This document shows positions 25,319-36,096 of a stretch of DNA of 64,000 nucleotides, piece after piece. Origin of the DNA: Stercorarius parasiticus (Eukaryota; Chordata; Aves; Charadriiformes; Stercorariidae); NCBI GenBank assembly GCA_013396915.1, contig VWZL01005057.1, forward strand, positions 682,001-746,000, in the 5' to 3' direction. A model generated the notes under the pieces. It was not told where the DNA came from. It searched no databases and saw nothing but the letters and a program-made list of their open reading frames with translations. Within the stretch, counting starts at the first letter, position 1; every line of letters begins with the position of its first letter. The translations under genes were made by a program, and so were the position numbers.

Positions 25319-27540
25319 AGGATAACATCTTGCTTAAAAAATAAAAAAGTCTAGGACAGGGTAAATGTACTTAACAGCAGTGGAGAAATTAAAAGCCAAA
25401 CAAACAAAAAGTCCCTTCCCAAAAGAACCAATAGCCTGCTTCTGGGAATAAATAGAAATAGCTCTATGCTATATAGGATAAATCATGAAACTATTCAAAG
25501 GGATATCAGATATGGTCTGCAGTTTTATGTATCCGTGTATGTCCAGATGTGGTGTTAACTAATGGCACACAAACGATGGAGAATCAAATGGAGGGCTTTT
25601 GGAGCCACAGGTGCATATCTGAGTCTAATTATTATCCGTTAGAGAGCGGTAGTGATACCATTAATACAGTACCAAAAGTGTCTTACGTCCTTTATAGACA
25701 ACAAATAAACCACAGAGCCCATGCTCAAAGATCCTATGGGGTTCAGTTCAGGTGGACCTTTAAAAAAGTTTCACATCCATTTTCTTCTAGGTAAAGGGGA
25801 GAAACAGAAATTCAGCATGGTAGGGAGGCCTATTTTGAAGAAGAGTGCTTTTTCTTGAGAAAGTATCCGGGCATTTCTTTAACTGTATGCTCACCTGCTG
25901 TTCAGGAGAGACTTGCTCCTGTGTTTGCTCAGCCAGCAGCTGAGTGTGCTTGGGGGGTATAGTGTTAGATACCTCATTTTTGTGCCATTGTGGGTAAGAA
26001 AGGAGTGCACACAGAAAAAGAGGAAAAATGATAGTTAAAGATAGTGATACTGAAGGAAGTGGTTGTGCATGTTGTAATGGAAGGTTACTGCTCTCAGCAA
26101 AGTGATAATTAAGTGTGTCACTCCAGGGGGAAACAGCGCTGACCCGCAGAGCTCCATGCACCTGGGATACACGGAGAGAAGTTTTGTGCAGTGTTACCTG
26201 AGTTTCTTAAATTTACAGGTTTCCTTTTCTATGTGTACTTTGTGCAGCCTATTAACAGCAGAAATAACCTTGCACTTTGAGAAATGACAAAATTAAAACT
26301 TACACCCTGCCTTCTGTTTCTCTAGGAGCAATTTAGTTTTGCAAGTGTAAATGTTATCCTGTGTTTTAAGATGGAGCTTATTATTCTACTGGAAAATAAA
26401 TATGCTGTCAATGGAAGAACACCCTAAGCAAGAAAGATCTAAATTCAGTTGGGAATATGAGAAGTTTTTATATGATTATGTGTATTGGCGAGAAGCTATA
26501 TTGTTACATCACTGAAGCTGAATTTGTGGCTGAATAAAGCCCAGGCACAATTTACTACTCAGTAGCAGGCTTTAGCAAGGACACGTCTTCGATGACTGAT
26601 GAGCTGTCTTCCTCTCTGCATAATCTGTGATTCTATAAAAATAATTCCTTTGTTCGATTAGATGATAAATTAAGAAAATAAATGAATGCCAATAGCATAT
26701 TTTAAGGACCGTAAGCAGAGTAAAGGAAGAATAGTTATGACATTAACAAAGATCTTAATAATGTTTTGCTCTGGTATTAAGTATTTTAATCTCTATCTCA
26801 GCTTAATTAGTTGATTAAGATTCACTTCATATCAGAATCATTGAAAAGTTTTAGTAGGGGGGAAGTAAAACTAAAAAATGGAAGTTTGGTGCTTTTAAAG
26901 ACTTTCTGTTGACGACAAGGAATGCTGCAACACAGCTTTTACTAACTCCATGTAGAAAAAGTCTACCGCTGTTTGGACATACCAAAAACTACAGGAAAGC
27001 CAAAGGTGGGAGAAGTCCTTACAAAAAGACTGAACAAATTTTTTTTGTCACTGATTAATAGGTAGCATTAGTATCTTTGGTAATCTTAAGGTACCCAGAG
27101 AGCAGCAAAAATATGAAATGTGTGACCACAGTCCTCGGAGATGAGGCCTAATAACCCCCTGTGATCTTGTTCAAAAGACTTTTCCATATGTTTGTTTTCC
27201 AGTTTAAGCTGCATCTCCTCGCAGAACATGACTGTAATCCCCCAAAGTCACAATGGTGTAAGAAATCTACCATGAGTAGGCAGCAATATGTTGTTCTAAT
27301 AATGTCAACAGCTGTCTTCTAACATTTAACCATGTAATAAGGGGGGGGAAAAGGAGCCACACGTATACAGACAAGAAATGCAGTGCGACCATCAGGCAAT
27401 CCATTAGATAGCCATAATGCTCACAGCTGGAAATTTTTTTGAGATGGCATTTGATACCATCATTGTTAGCCTTCATATAATGCAATATTTATTACAGTAA
27501 GGGAAGAAGGGAGTATTTTTAGCTGCATCTTGAGTAACTT

Positions 27541-27554
27541 ATCTCCATGGCAAC
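27541..27554 (+). promoter_or_regulatory. RFX-type X-box-like motif
   Basis: ATCTCCATGGCAAC agrees with the palindromic RFX consensus GTTNCCATGGNAAC at the core CCATGG and the right half-site GCAAC. RFX factors bind such X-boxes in ciliary and neuronal enhancers. A single site of this length can arise by chance in 64 kb; function is inferred only. Confidence 0.3.
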
Positions 27555-28773
27555 CCCTTACTTGCCTGCACTGTTGCTGCTATATAGAATGTTGTCACAT
27601 TAATAATAAATGGAACACATCTAACACATTTGGCTGCCGATTGGCTTCCAGCCACATATTTCTCTTGTTCTAGTTGAAGGGTTTTCAAAGCTTAGGGTCC
27701 ATAAGCAAATTTCATTCATTTTGTTTCTTAGAGAAAATTGCCTTGGATTATATTAGAGCACTCAGGAGGTTTCATCAATGTACGCATTGTGTTTGTTGGG
27801 TTGGATTTTTTTGTTTGCTTTTGTTTCTAGTTCCACTTTAAAATGCCAAGGAAATCCGTGAACAAATACAATTAGAAAAGCTAGAAACCCAGCAGCTGTA
27901 GAGTAATTTTATTTGACTTACATTTGTATGGATAAGAAAATGGCATTTTTTTAAAAATGGCTTATGAGGAATCCCTCTGACATGTTTTTGAAGAACAACA
28001 CTTCCATTAATGGAAACATAAAGCAAGCAGGTCTCCAAGTGACATCCTAGACTTGCTGATCATTTCCACATGCATATGAAAAAAGCAGCTGCAAGCAGTC
28101 AGCCCTCATCTTGTGGTCTAAATATATGGTTTTCAAATTTGGCAAATGCTTATTGTAAAGGTGAAAAAATAGACCAAAGAACATTAGATTTCAGATTGAA
28201 GTGTTAATGTGTTTTCTATAGATTCTAACACTAGTGAACAATACAGTGCAACTGGCTTTTGTATATTAAGGCTTAAATTACTACCTACTTGGCATGAGAA
28301 ACCATTTGGTAGAGCCTGTTTAAATGGCACTACACAGGTTGGTACACAAATATTAAGTTTCCATATCTGGATGACTTAATCCCCATTTCTTTTGTCCATT
28401 CTTTCTCTTCACAACCCTTTACTTATTTCCAAATCTCCAAAAAGGGAGAAGGATAAAAAAAAAAGAAGAAATAAAACTGTGTTTGCATTTTATTGCATGA
28501 CCATGTGATCTTTCTGCAGTCTCCCATTAATTTACTTAATATCTCAAATGAAGCATGTGTGCCCATAGGATTTATTCCCATATGAATCGTTATTTATGAA
28601 ACACCTATTACATTTTAGTTTATATAATAATTATATTTTGCCAGTGATAACTAACCGGTCTAGGGTTTAAGACTTAAGGAAAAAAAAAAAGCCAGTTCAT
28701 TCATTTGCTTGTGCAGCTTTTCAAAACAAATGTTCGTCTGTAAGCTTATAAAAGAAAATATCATTTAAAGAAA

Positions 28774-28791
28774 AATAATTTTAAAATTATT
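28774..28791. repeat. 18-bp perfect AT palindrome
   Basis: AATAATTTTAAAATTATT is its own reverse complement. Such pure-AT palindromes occur in AT-rich intergenic DNA and may be a structural curiosity only. Confidence 0.8.
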
Positions 28792-29367
28792 ATGCTCTTA
28801 TATGGGAGTTTCAATCGCAAGCATGATGTTGCTACTCCCAGCATTTATAAATAAGGGAAAAGAATAGCTCATGTGAGTTCTCAAGCACTACCTGGGAACC
28901 CAGAATTTCTAAAAGCTGAATCCAAACTATTTAGTAGCAATCCCTGGGAACTAGTTCTTGACCTTTGAATTAATATCTGCTTCATGATGTCAAGAGTTTT
29001 TAAAAGTTTTTTACCCCAGAAGGCTTTATTTATTTTTTTTTGGCTGTAAAATGTTAAAAACTATACCATTTCCCTCCTTAATTGTATCTAAACACACATA
29101 CAAAGAGTAAGTTTACTCAAGGAAAATAACCGGTAGCGTTTGCTTTAAAGGACATTAAACAGCCCTGAAACTCAAAGTCAGAAAGTAGTCTAGGATTACT
29201 ACTATTTTTATTTGGAGAGTCCTGCTTTTAAGAAATAATAGCTAATTTGGGATGAATTGTATTGAACTGGTGGCTTCTTGTCAGCACTACCTGCCAAGGT
29301 GAGAGAAACATGTTGTGTGTATGCAGGACCCACTGCTTCTCAGTCATATGTAGGACATGTTTAATAT

Positions 29368-29858
29368 TGTCATGGTTTAACCCAGCCAGCAACTAGGACT
29401 ACACCACCTCTTGCTCTACCCCCTTATCCCCTGCCCAGAAGGGTAGGGAGAAAAGGAGGGGAAAGGAGGGGGGAAAAAAAACCCCTGTGGCTTGAGGTAA
29501 AGATGGAAAAGGAAAATAACAATAATAATAATGGTAAAAGAATATACAAGACACAAGTTACTCTCACCACTCGGTGAATTGGTTGCCCAGTCTGAGCTGA
29601 GCAGGGATATCATATTCCCCACCCCAGGCCAACCCCGACTTATATATTGAACATTGTGTCTATAGTACAGAATATTCTATTGGCCATTCTATTTTCTATC
29701 TATGTTCCTTCTCAGCTTCTATGGGAAAAAAGTCTTTGACTAGTATAAGCATCACTTAGCAACAACTAAAACAATATGCATTATTAACAGTCCTTTCATG
29801 TGAAAACACAGCAACCACTAGAAAGAAAATTAATTCTTTCTCAGCTGAAACCAGGACA
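29368..29858 (-). mobile_element. Solo LTR of an endogenous retrovirus (ERVL-like)
   Basis: This 491-bp unit is bounded by TG...CA ends with matching termini: the plus-strand start TGTCATGGTTT and the reverse complement of the other end, TGTCCTGGTTT, agree at 10 of 11 positions. It is flanked by a perfect 5-bp target duplication, AATAT, at 29363-29367 and 29859-29863. The minus strand is the sense strand, since it begins TGTCCTGGTTTCAGCTGAGA, a start I recall from bird ERVL-type LTRs. A TATATAAG box lies at 29639-29646 (minus), and a C/T-rich U5-like region, seen as G/A-rich on the plus strand at about 29430-29470, precedes the end. No gag, pol or env sequence adjoins it, so it is a solo LTR left by recombination between two LTRs. 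An ATA/AAT microsatellite lies inside at about 29519-29532. Assignment to ERVL rests on the 5-bp duplication and motif recall. Confidence 0.85.
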
Positions 29859-29863
29859 AATAT

Positions 29864-31263
29864 AAAGCCCCATTCCTAGGATTTCAGACATTCATCCTTA
29901 TTTATCTTGAACTGAAACTCACTTGACATCTGCTGAAAGGCCAAGAGATGAATGAACATGGGGAAAGATGATTTTCTCCCTGTTGTAGCAGGTCACTTTA
30001 CAGGGTAAGTGTGCTTCTGGACTTTAAATGAGAGATTTGGGCCAGGCACTGTAGTGGATGAAAGAGACAGGCAAAAATCTCGCAGGTTGTTCACCTCTCC
30101 CAAGCAGCTGGAATCCAGACATCTGAGTTGCTACATCTAGCAGAGCAGAAAGGCAAATTATTAATTAGGGAAACTTTCTAAAGTGCTATAAAACTTACAT
30201 ATATAATTGCTATTAAGGTGCTTACGCTTTGATTCAATGTTCATCTCTGCTTGAGACAAATCTACAGTGAATAAAAAGTTTCTATAGTTGATCTGTAAGG
30301 GATAGGGTTCAAAATGAGCCATGATTCTCTCATCTAGGACTTAGTCAATGAAAGAAAAAAGAAGATGGCAACTGTTGTGTTTAAGGTTTGTGTTTGTGAT
30401 ACTTAATGGAAAGTATAGGAATTTTAAAGAAAACAGTTTGTTGCTGAGGCCTCATCTTGTAAGAGTTTTGCATCTGACTTCAGTGAAGTGGGAAGCTGGT
30501 CCTTGGAAAAACCAGGTTCTCTGACCTCTGTGTGCAATTCCTGGTGCAGACTGGTTTTCGGTTCCGTTTCTACTGCTCTCCCTCAGATTGTATGGACACA
30601 CATTCTTCATACTTGGTTTGAAACTGGTTACAGTGAGTAGCTGCATTGTGGAGTTCACTGGCTACCCTGAATGAGGGCAAAAAATATATGTATCTTACTT
30701 TGACTATTTTATGAAATATTTGATATTCAACTCTACCCTTTCTGAGAATTCTGGATGTTTGAAGAACTTTAGTGTAGCTGTTCTTTTCATCTATGATGCT
30801 ATATATTTCTCTGATTTTATTTGCTGCTGCTTTGCTTTTGGTTTTTTTCTCTCCAAAGTGTTGCTTCGCTAAAAATGCTGACTGAAAGTCAGAACCCCAA
30901 CATAAGCACAGGAGCTATAAAACTGAGATTACGATGTCCTTTGTGCCAAGCAAGTCCTCTATTGTCTATGTAATACTGCAGGTTTGGAGAAATGAGATTC
31001 TTCCTATGATACATGCATTCCCATCCTTTCTTAACTATGGGAACGTGATACTATAGAGCCCGTTAAATCCTGAAGACCACCTTGAGCCTTGCCAGGCTTT
31101 GATTCTCTCTTACTTACTGGTTCAGGTCTTATTTGAGAGCAAGATCTGAACGAGCAGCATCTTTATTTTAACACTATTTCACTAAACATGTTTTTCCACT
31201 GGCTCAAGGGCGCAATTTTTACTCTTTTTAATTTTGTTTTTGGAATTACTTTTAATCAGAAAT
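29864..31263. other. Noncoding AT-rich DNA
   Basis: No gene or repeat is recognised. One 68-codon minus-strand frame at 30452-30658 has no domain and no splice context. Confidence 0.7.
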
Positions 31264-31406
31264 CTAACGAGCTACTTTAGATTCAGAAGGAAGAGACAGC
31301 TCTGTCTCAAAAAAGGTCATTAATTTGAGAACTTGGGTAGGGCTCCAAGCTTGCCTTCTCATGGTCTCCCTCTTTCCTGTGGTGTCTTCCAGCACGAACT
31401 TAATCC
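31264..31406 (-). other. Candidate terminal exon, unknown product
   Basis: On the minus strand a very good splice acceptor (pyrimidine-rich TTCTACTGTCTGTTTTTACAG, cut after base 31407) precedes an open stretch. It reads GIKFVLEDTTGKRETMRRQ at the start and ends SLPSESKVAR-stop at 31264. About 47 codons are open from the acceptor to the stop; other frames stop earlier. No protein family is recognised. No AATAAA was identified close downstream on that strand. It may be the last exon of an unannotated transcript, or a chance acceptor in front of a chance frame. Confidence 0.2.
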
Positions 31407-32003
31407 CTGTAAAAACAGACAGTAGAAGCTGAAGCGGTACAAGAGACACAGGCATTCTCTGTGATGAGATAGGCATCCTTGAGCTTTTCACAATTGTATT
31501 TGTTTTTCACCTGCTCGTTTACTATACACCTGTCCCGGGCTGGCACTGCTCTTGGCTTCGGTACGGCTGATTCTCAGCTTCAAAGCCAGATTTGTTCTTG
31601 CAATTATTTCACTGGCACATAATAAAAACTGTTTCCTGTACTCAGCAAAATGTGGCTAAATAAGAGTCCAGGTGTGCTGTGTTTGTCAGCCTTTCTACAG
31701 TGCAATACTAATCTTTGCTCTAAGTAAGTAGCTTTAACAGCCTGTAATAAATACACCCTTGGCTAGTGTGCCCCAGGTTAAAAAACAGAAGGTACTCCAG
31801 TCCTCTGAACACAGATTTTGTAGCGGATGTGGACGAAGTTTCTGGCACAGGTGTTGATGTAATTGGAATAATGACACATGAGGGGTACACACATGGTTCA
31901 GCCAGCCTTCAGACAAATGCTTTCACTGGAGTGGCATAGCAGCTTGTCACTAATAGGTGGGAGTCCAGTCAGACCCATGTGGGAGATGGGGTTCAGGTGT
32001 TTG

Positions 32004-32162
32004 AAGAAAAAAAGAATAAAAAATAAATAATAAAAAAACCCCAAACCACAAAACACCAAAAAAACCCCAACCAGCCAAACAAAAAAAATAAAAAAAAAAA
32101 CCCACCCCAAAAACAAATGATAGAAACAAACCCCCTGCTGCACACACCCCCACAAAAAAATA
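32004..32162. repeat. A/C-rich low-complexity tract
   Basis: About 160 bases composed almost wholly of A and C on the plus strand, with AAAAACCCC, AACCAAAC and AATAAATAA blocks. On the minus strand it translates to a spurious Phe/Gly/Trp-rich hydrophobic string. It is the longest low-complexity tract in the window. It may be a degenerate A-rich tail or a purely local simple repeat. Confidence 0.85.
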
Positions 32163-33285
32163 TCATACCCTCAAGCTTTGCAGCTGCAAGTACAACAAGG
32201 GTTAGGGTTTTTTCCTGTCTTATGTGTGTGTATTTGCACTAAGCTGATCATTCCAGTATTTTATCTTGCTCCCTCTGCGTATATTTTGATATGTCTGTGT
32301 GCACATATTTACATATATTAGACTTCATAAAGATATATAATTAGTGATTATGAGTTAATTCATGGTCAATTCATGTTTCAATGAAGAGTTGCAAATCTAT
32401 ATAAATTATGGATTTTTAATATTTTTAACTTTTAGTATGTTCTGATACATCTAGACGTTTTAAAATTAGAATGGCTGATACATATACAACTTTAAACACA
32501 AATATGTGACACATACAAGTGTGTACCCTTGGCAGATGAAAACAGGTTCATCTGGAACGTCTTAACACTGAGTTGCCATGTCCTACTGAAAGTATAATTC
32601 TGCACTGCCTAAGCCACTTGCTTAGGATATGAGCTAGGAAAAGCACTTAGCCACATGATTAACTGCAAGGATGTGGTTACAGCTTTTGTGGGGCTATCCA
32701 TATTACTAAAATGATACTTTTGCATTTTTCTATGATTATCATATTCTGTTTGATTGGGCTTTGAGATCCTATGTAAGTCAAGGATAGTTGCACAGACACT
32801 GAAGGAGTGAATCAGTGTTTTCCTGCTGCAGTTTAGCTAGACAGTGTGACAAAACTGCGTTGTAAGTCAGACTTCAATCTCAATTCATTCAAAAATGTTC
32901 ATTTCCTCAGTTGCAAGATTTCTTTTTTTTTCGTTGTTGTTGTTTGTCAGTAGAATATATAGGGACAAATAGATACAGTAATGTCTTGAGGAGTAATATT
33001 TAACTGCTGTACAGAAAACAGAAGTGAAATAAGTATATGCTCATCTGAGTGAATACTGGTTCATTTCAACATATACTGTATATAACCAATGAACTTCTTG
33101 GTAATTGTTCTTTTCTGTGTCTTGAACTGTGTGACTAGGAGAATGACAAAGCACAGGCTCAGATTTGTACTGCTTGCTTTCCAAAAGACTTAGCTGACTG
33201 AAGCTGCTGCTTCAAACTTTGATACGACTTTAAAAAATCCAGATATTTCGAAGTGCTTGCTATTAGTTTGGTTCACAAGAGCCTT
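32163..33285. other. Noncoding AT-rich DNA
   Basis: AT-rich sequence with TATATA-like runs around 32310-32340 and a T-run near 32923. No gene is recognised. Confidence 0.7.
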
Positions 33286-33461
33286 TCAAACAGATTTTTT
33301 GTGTGTCCTTATTTCCTCAACTTGAGCTTGAATTATAAGACTTATCTTATCCATTTTGTCTAGTACTTCCTGAGTGCTTGCTTCAAATTGTTCTAGTTCC
33401 TCCGACATATTCACTGCAAAGAATGCATTGCAAGTGGGAATGTCCCCAGTGTCATCAACTT
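33286..33461 (-). other. Candidate coiled-coil terminal exon, unknown
   Basis: On the minus strand, a pyrimidine-leaning acceptor (CTCTGCCTATTGCTTATAG, cut just upstream of 33461) precedes an open frame that runs to a TGA at 33286. The predicted tail contains MSEELEQFEASTQEVLDKM, with heptad-like spacing and acidic/basic alternation typical of a short coiled coil, and ends EIRTHKKSV. It is the most protein-like segment of the window. I cannot assign a family. No polyadenylation signal is evident in the next few hundred bases. It could be a final coding exon of an unannotated gene, a decayed exon, or chance. Confidence 0.25.
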
Positions 33462-33743
33462 CTATAAGCAATAGGCAGAGGAGAAGCACCTCAAAGGAAT
33501 ATCATCTCTGTAATCACAGAAACGGATTTCATGATGTAATGAGTCTTCCTGTGGAGCAGCGAGTGTCTGCACTCTCACTCAGTCTTGTCTTTGTTAACTC
33601 TAACCAGAATTTAGGTTCCTTGTTCTTAGTTCAGTGGTTTAATATTTAGACATCACCAAAAGCTTGGTGAGATTGGTTCTCTCCATAGGCACATCTCCTG
33701 TTTCAAACTTAACCTTCCCTCTTCAGAGCCCCCCATCAGTTGG
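33462..33743. other. Noncoding DNA
   Basis: No gene is recognised. This stretch may contain the true 5' boundary of the LTR-like unit that follows. Confidence 0.6.
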
Positions 33744-34250
33744 TGTCTGGACTCCTAGAGTGCCTAGGATGTGCTGCTTGGTGAGACAGGTGCTCCCGCC
33801 AGCTCATGGTGGGGAGCCCCAGAGCTGCTAAGGCCCTTGTTGCTATTGAGAGGCAGTCCTCAGCCGCTCTCCTGGGACATGCCTCCTCTTTTGAGGTCTC
33901 TTTTTCTTTTTAATCTCACTTTCTTTCCCCCTACCCCAGTATATAACCAATTCCTAATTCACCAATACAATCACTTTGTATTGGTCAAACTGACAAATTA
34001 TTAGTTATTCAAACTTCCTTGTAAGTACTACAGATCCTCAATGTATGGATGTGTTTGGTAGAGACCCAGAGAAAAGTCAACCAATCCTATAACTGACTTT
34101 TTCCTAACCTTAGCTTGACTTGGCGACTGTTAGTGAGGTCTGTATTAGCTCTCCCACCCTTCACAACAGTACTGAATAAACTTGTTCCATGGTAGTCTTT
34201 ATTGAACTTTCTACTGTGAGTGGTTCCGTATGGCGCGACTCCCTTCAACA
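33744..34250 (+). mobile_element. LTR-like unit, probable solo or fragmentary ERV LTR
   Basis: The order of elements is that of a retroviral LTR on the plus strand. A TG start is possible at 33744 (TGTCTGGACTCC), a TATATAA box lies at 33940-33946 after a C/T-rich stretch, and an AATAAA signal at 34175-34180. A GT-rich stretch (CTGTGAGTGG) follows, and the unit ends GGCGCGACTCCCTTCAACA at 34250, the CA terminus expected of U5. No matching target duplication was found, so the left boundary is uncertain and the copy may be 5'-truncated. No viral genes adjoin. The TATA-to-polyA distance of about 230 bases implies a longish R region if both signals were used. Class is undetermined. Confidence 0.45.
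33961..33985. repeat. Perfect hairpin with CCAAT arms
   Basis: ACCAATACAA (33961-33970) and TTGTATTGGT (33976-33985) are perfect 10-bp inverted arms around a 5-base loop. Each arm presents a CCAAT box, one per strand. It lies just downstream of the TATATAA box of the LTR-like unit. It may be an NF-Y-type double site or an RNA stem near the transcript start; neither is proven. Confidence 0.8.
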
Positions 34251-35955
34251 TTGCAGTGCACACATTGTGTCATCAAGGACAAAGCAGTACGAAAGCAATT
34301 AAAAGAACAAACATGGAATAATTGCACAACTTAATTTATGTTCTTAAAAGGCTACAAATGAAGCGACTATGATGGATAATCAGAGAACCTCTAAGAATAA
34401 ACATTGATAGCCTATTTCCATGGTTACAGCTCTATCACATAGATGCTAGAAAAGTAAATACCTACCTAAACACAGCATGGAGGAAGAGGTATTTATCGCC
34501 TGCTTTTTCTTAGTTCTTGCATTGTACAGCTTTGTTACAATTGCTACTTTATTGATTTCCACCACATGCACTTTCTATGAATAGGAGTTTCCTGTTTGTC
34601 TGAATCTAGTGGCCTCAACAGAAGATAAAATTCTAACAGTCTCACATCTGATACACTTGGCCGTGTACACGTTCTGAGCGCCATTCTTGTTCTTTGTCAC
34701 ATTCCGTTTTCATGTTGCAACCCTCAGGATGTTGAGGATGGCTACAGATATCTCCCATACGCTTGACAGACTGTCAAAGGGAACTACAGCTGGGGCTCAT
34801 TGGTTAAGTACTCAAAGACAGACCTTTGGCTGTTTTTCAGATGACACTGTATAATTACAACCACATCAGTAAAAGGAGGTCAGATCTATCTTTCAGCCAT
34901 GCTTTATTATGGTGGAAAGACTTTGGAATATCATTCATGTGGATGCAATACCCAGTTACTGGTTATTGATCTGGCATTGTTCCATATCAAATCACAGCCT
35001 GATTCTTTGCATCATGATGTCTGTCAACAGTGTCATTTGTATCCCTGTTAACATTTGTTTCATTCTTAGGAAGCTTGGAGGTTGTAGCTTGAGAAAGGTT
35101 ATGAACAGCTCATCTCAGCAAGTCAGATCAAGTTTCCTAGAAAGCTTGACTTCCAAGGTATCTCATCTGCGACATTCAAATGCAGCCAAAATACTTCAAA
35201 ATGTTGGTGTTCTCTATATTTTCAGGTGAATGTGTTGTTAGCATAGTGACAACGCTTCAGTTTTCTTGAAGCATAAACTTTCCAGAAAACTCGGTGCTAA
35301 CTGCAAATGGTTAGCAGTATTTGATTTCTTATGTGGGCTGTTTTATCATATTATTCTGGAAGTAGTTCCATGGGTGGTGTGGTAGGAGGATGTTTGGAAA
35401 GTAAAAGAGCTGAGAGTTTTCACTAATCTATTTATAGTATTCATTAATTGATTTTATTCTTGTGGTTACCCTCCCATTAAAATCCATTTGAAGCTAGAGT
35501 GCTCTTGTCTATTAAGCTACTCGCCAAGGGTTTTAAATTACTTTGATAGTTTAAGAAAAAATTACACTTATTTTTTGGTGTGTCTTATTGTTATGAAATT
35601 TAGCATTCACTTTTTCTTCAGTCTGTAATATTCTTTCTAGATTTGCAGAGATTCTGAACTAATTCTGAATAGGAAAAGGAGGTTAAAATCAAAATTAGTT
35701 CTTGCTATCAATCTCAAGCAGTTCTTGGCACTCTAAACAAACAACCCATGCTTAGTTTGGGTCCTGCCCAGTATGCAAGTTCATTATTGCTATATAAAGA
35801 TGACTGAAAAAAGGCATTCGGTTGGAGATGAACAAGTAGTACAAATTGTACAAAACCAATGGATGCATAATATTAGATATGCACGCGCTCTCTGCATTTG
35901 AGCATATGGGAACACAGAAGGGGCAGGTTATGGTGCCTGGCCCTGTTCTCCTCAG
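34251..35955. other. Noncoding AT-rich DNA
   Basis: No gene is recognised. A plus-strand frame at 34909-35229 (106 codons) has no domain. An RFX-like site at 34414 is listed separately. Confidence 0.65.
34414..34427 (+). promoter_or_regulatory. RFX-type X-box-like motif
   Basis: ATTTCCATGGTTAC fits the palindromic RFX consensus GTTNCCATGGNAAC at the central CCATGG and most of the left half. It is a second, weaker match in the window; a chance occurrence is quite possible. Confidence 0.2.
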
Positions 35956-36096
35956 GCTCCTGTGGCCCTGCTGCTCAATTGCAGCAGCCTGCAGCTCTGC
36001 TTGCTGATGGACGGCCCAGCACAGAAATGGTCTAGCGCAGAAGATGAGCTCTTGTCCTTCGTGCTGGTGATTCCAGTCAACGGCAGGTTGTCCTGA
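35956..36096 (+). other. Candidate exon in GC-richer island
   Basis: A textbook-looking acceptor, CTGGCCCTGTTCTCCTCAG at 35937-35955, opens a 46-codon plus-strand frame. It reads APVALLLNCSSLQLCLLMDG, continues through a WSSAEDELLSFVLVIPVNG segment, and stops at 36094-36096. The surrounding 35930-36140 block is richer in G+C than its neighbours. The same DNA is also open in two minus-strand frames, one of which begins MQEAELKLNCMQYQDN at 36134, so the strand is ambiguous. No family is recognised. A splice donor within the frame (GGCAG then GTTGTC near 36086) is poor. It could be a terminal exon, a noncoding-RNA exon, or a chance GC patch. Confidence 0.2.

Larger units (their letters stand above)
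23280..29367. other. Noncoding DNA, possibly regulatory
   Basis: AT-rich sequence without recognised genes. It contains A/C-rich tracts, an RFX-like site, a direct repeat and an AT palindrome (each listed). A minus-strand frame at 25787-26161 contains GAACAGCAG followed by GTGAGC, a good 5' splice-site match near 25896, but no convincing exon can be delimited. The stretches 26510-26700 and 28480-28680 have the mixed AT-rich, low-repeat texture of conserved noncoding elements; this is only an impression. Confidence 0.6.

Noticed and set aside
29436..29472. G-rich string with four G-runs inside the solo LTR
   Set aside because: Loops of about nine bases exceed the usual limit, and the string is explained as the complement of the LTR's C/T-rich U5-like region.
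31898..32155. Very hydrophobic minus-strand frame resembling a membrane segment
   Set aside because: The Phe/Gly/Trp-rich string is simply the complement of the A/C-rich low-complexity tract at 32004-32162.
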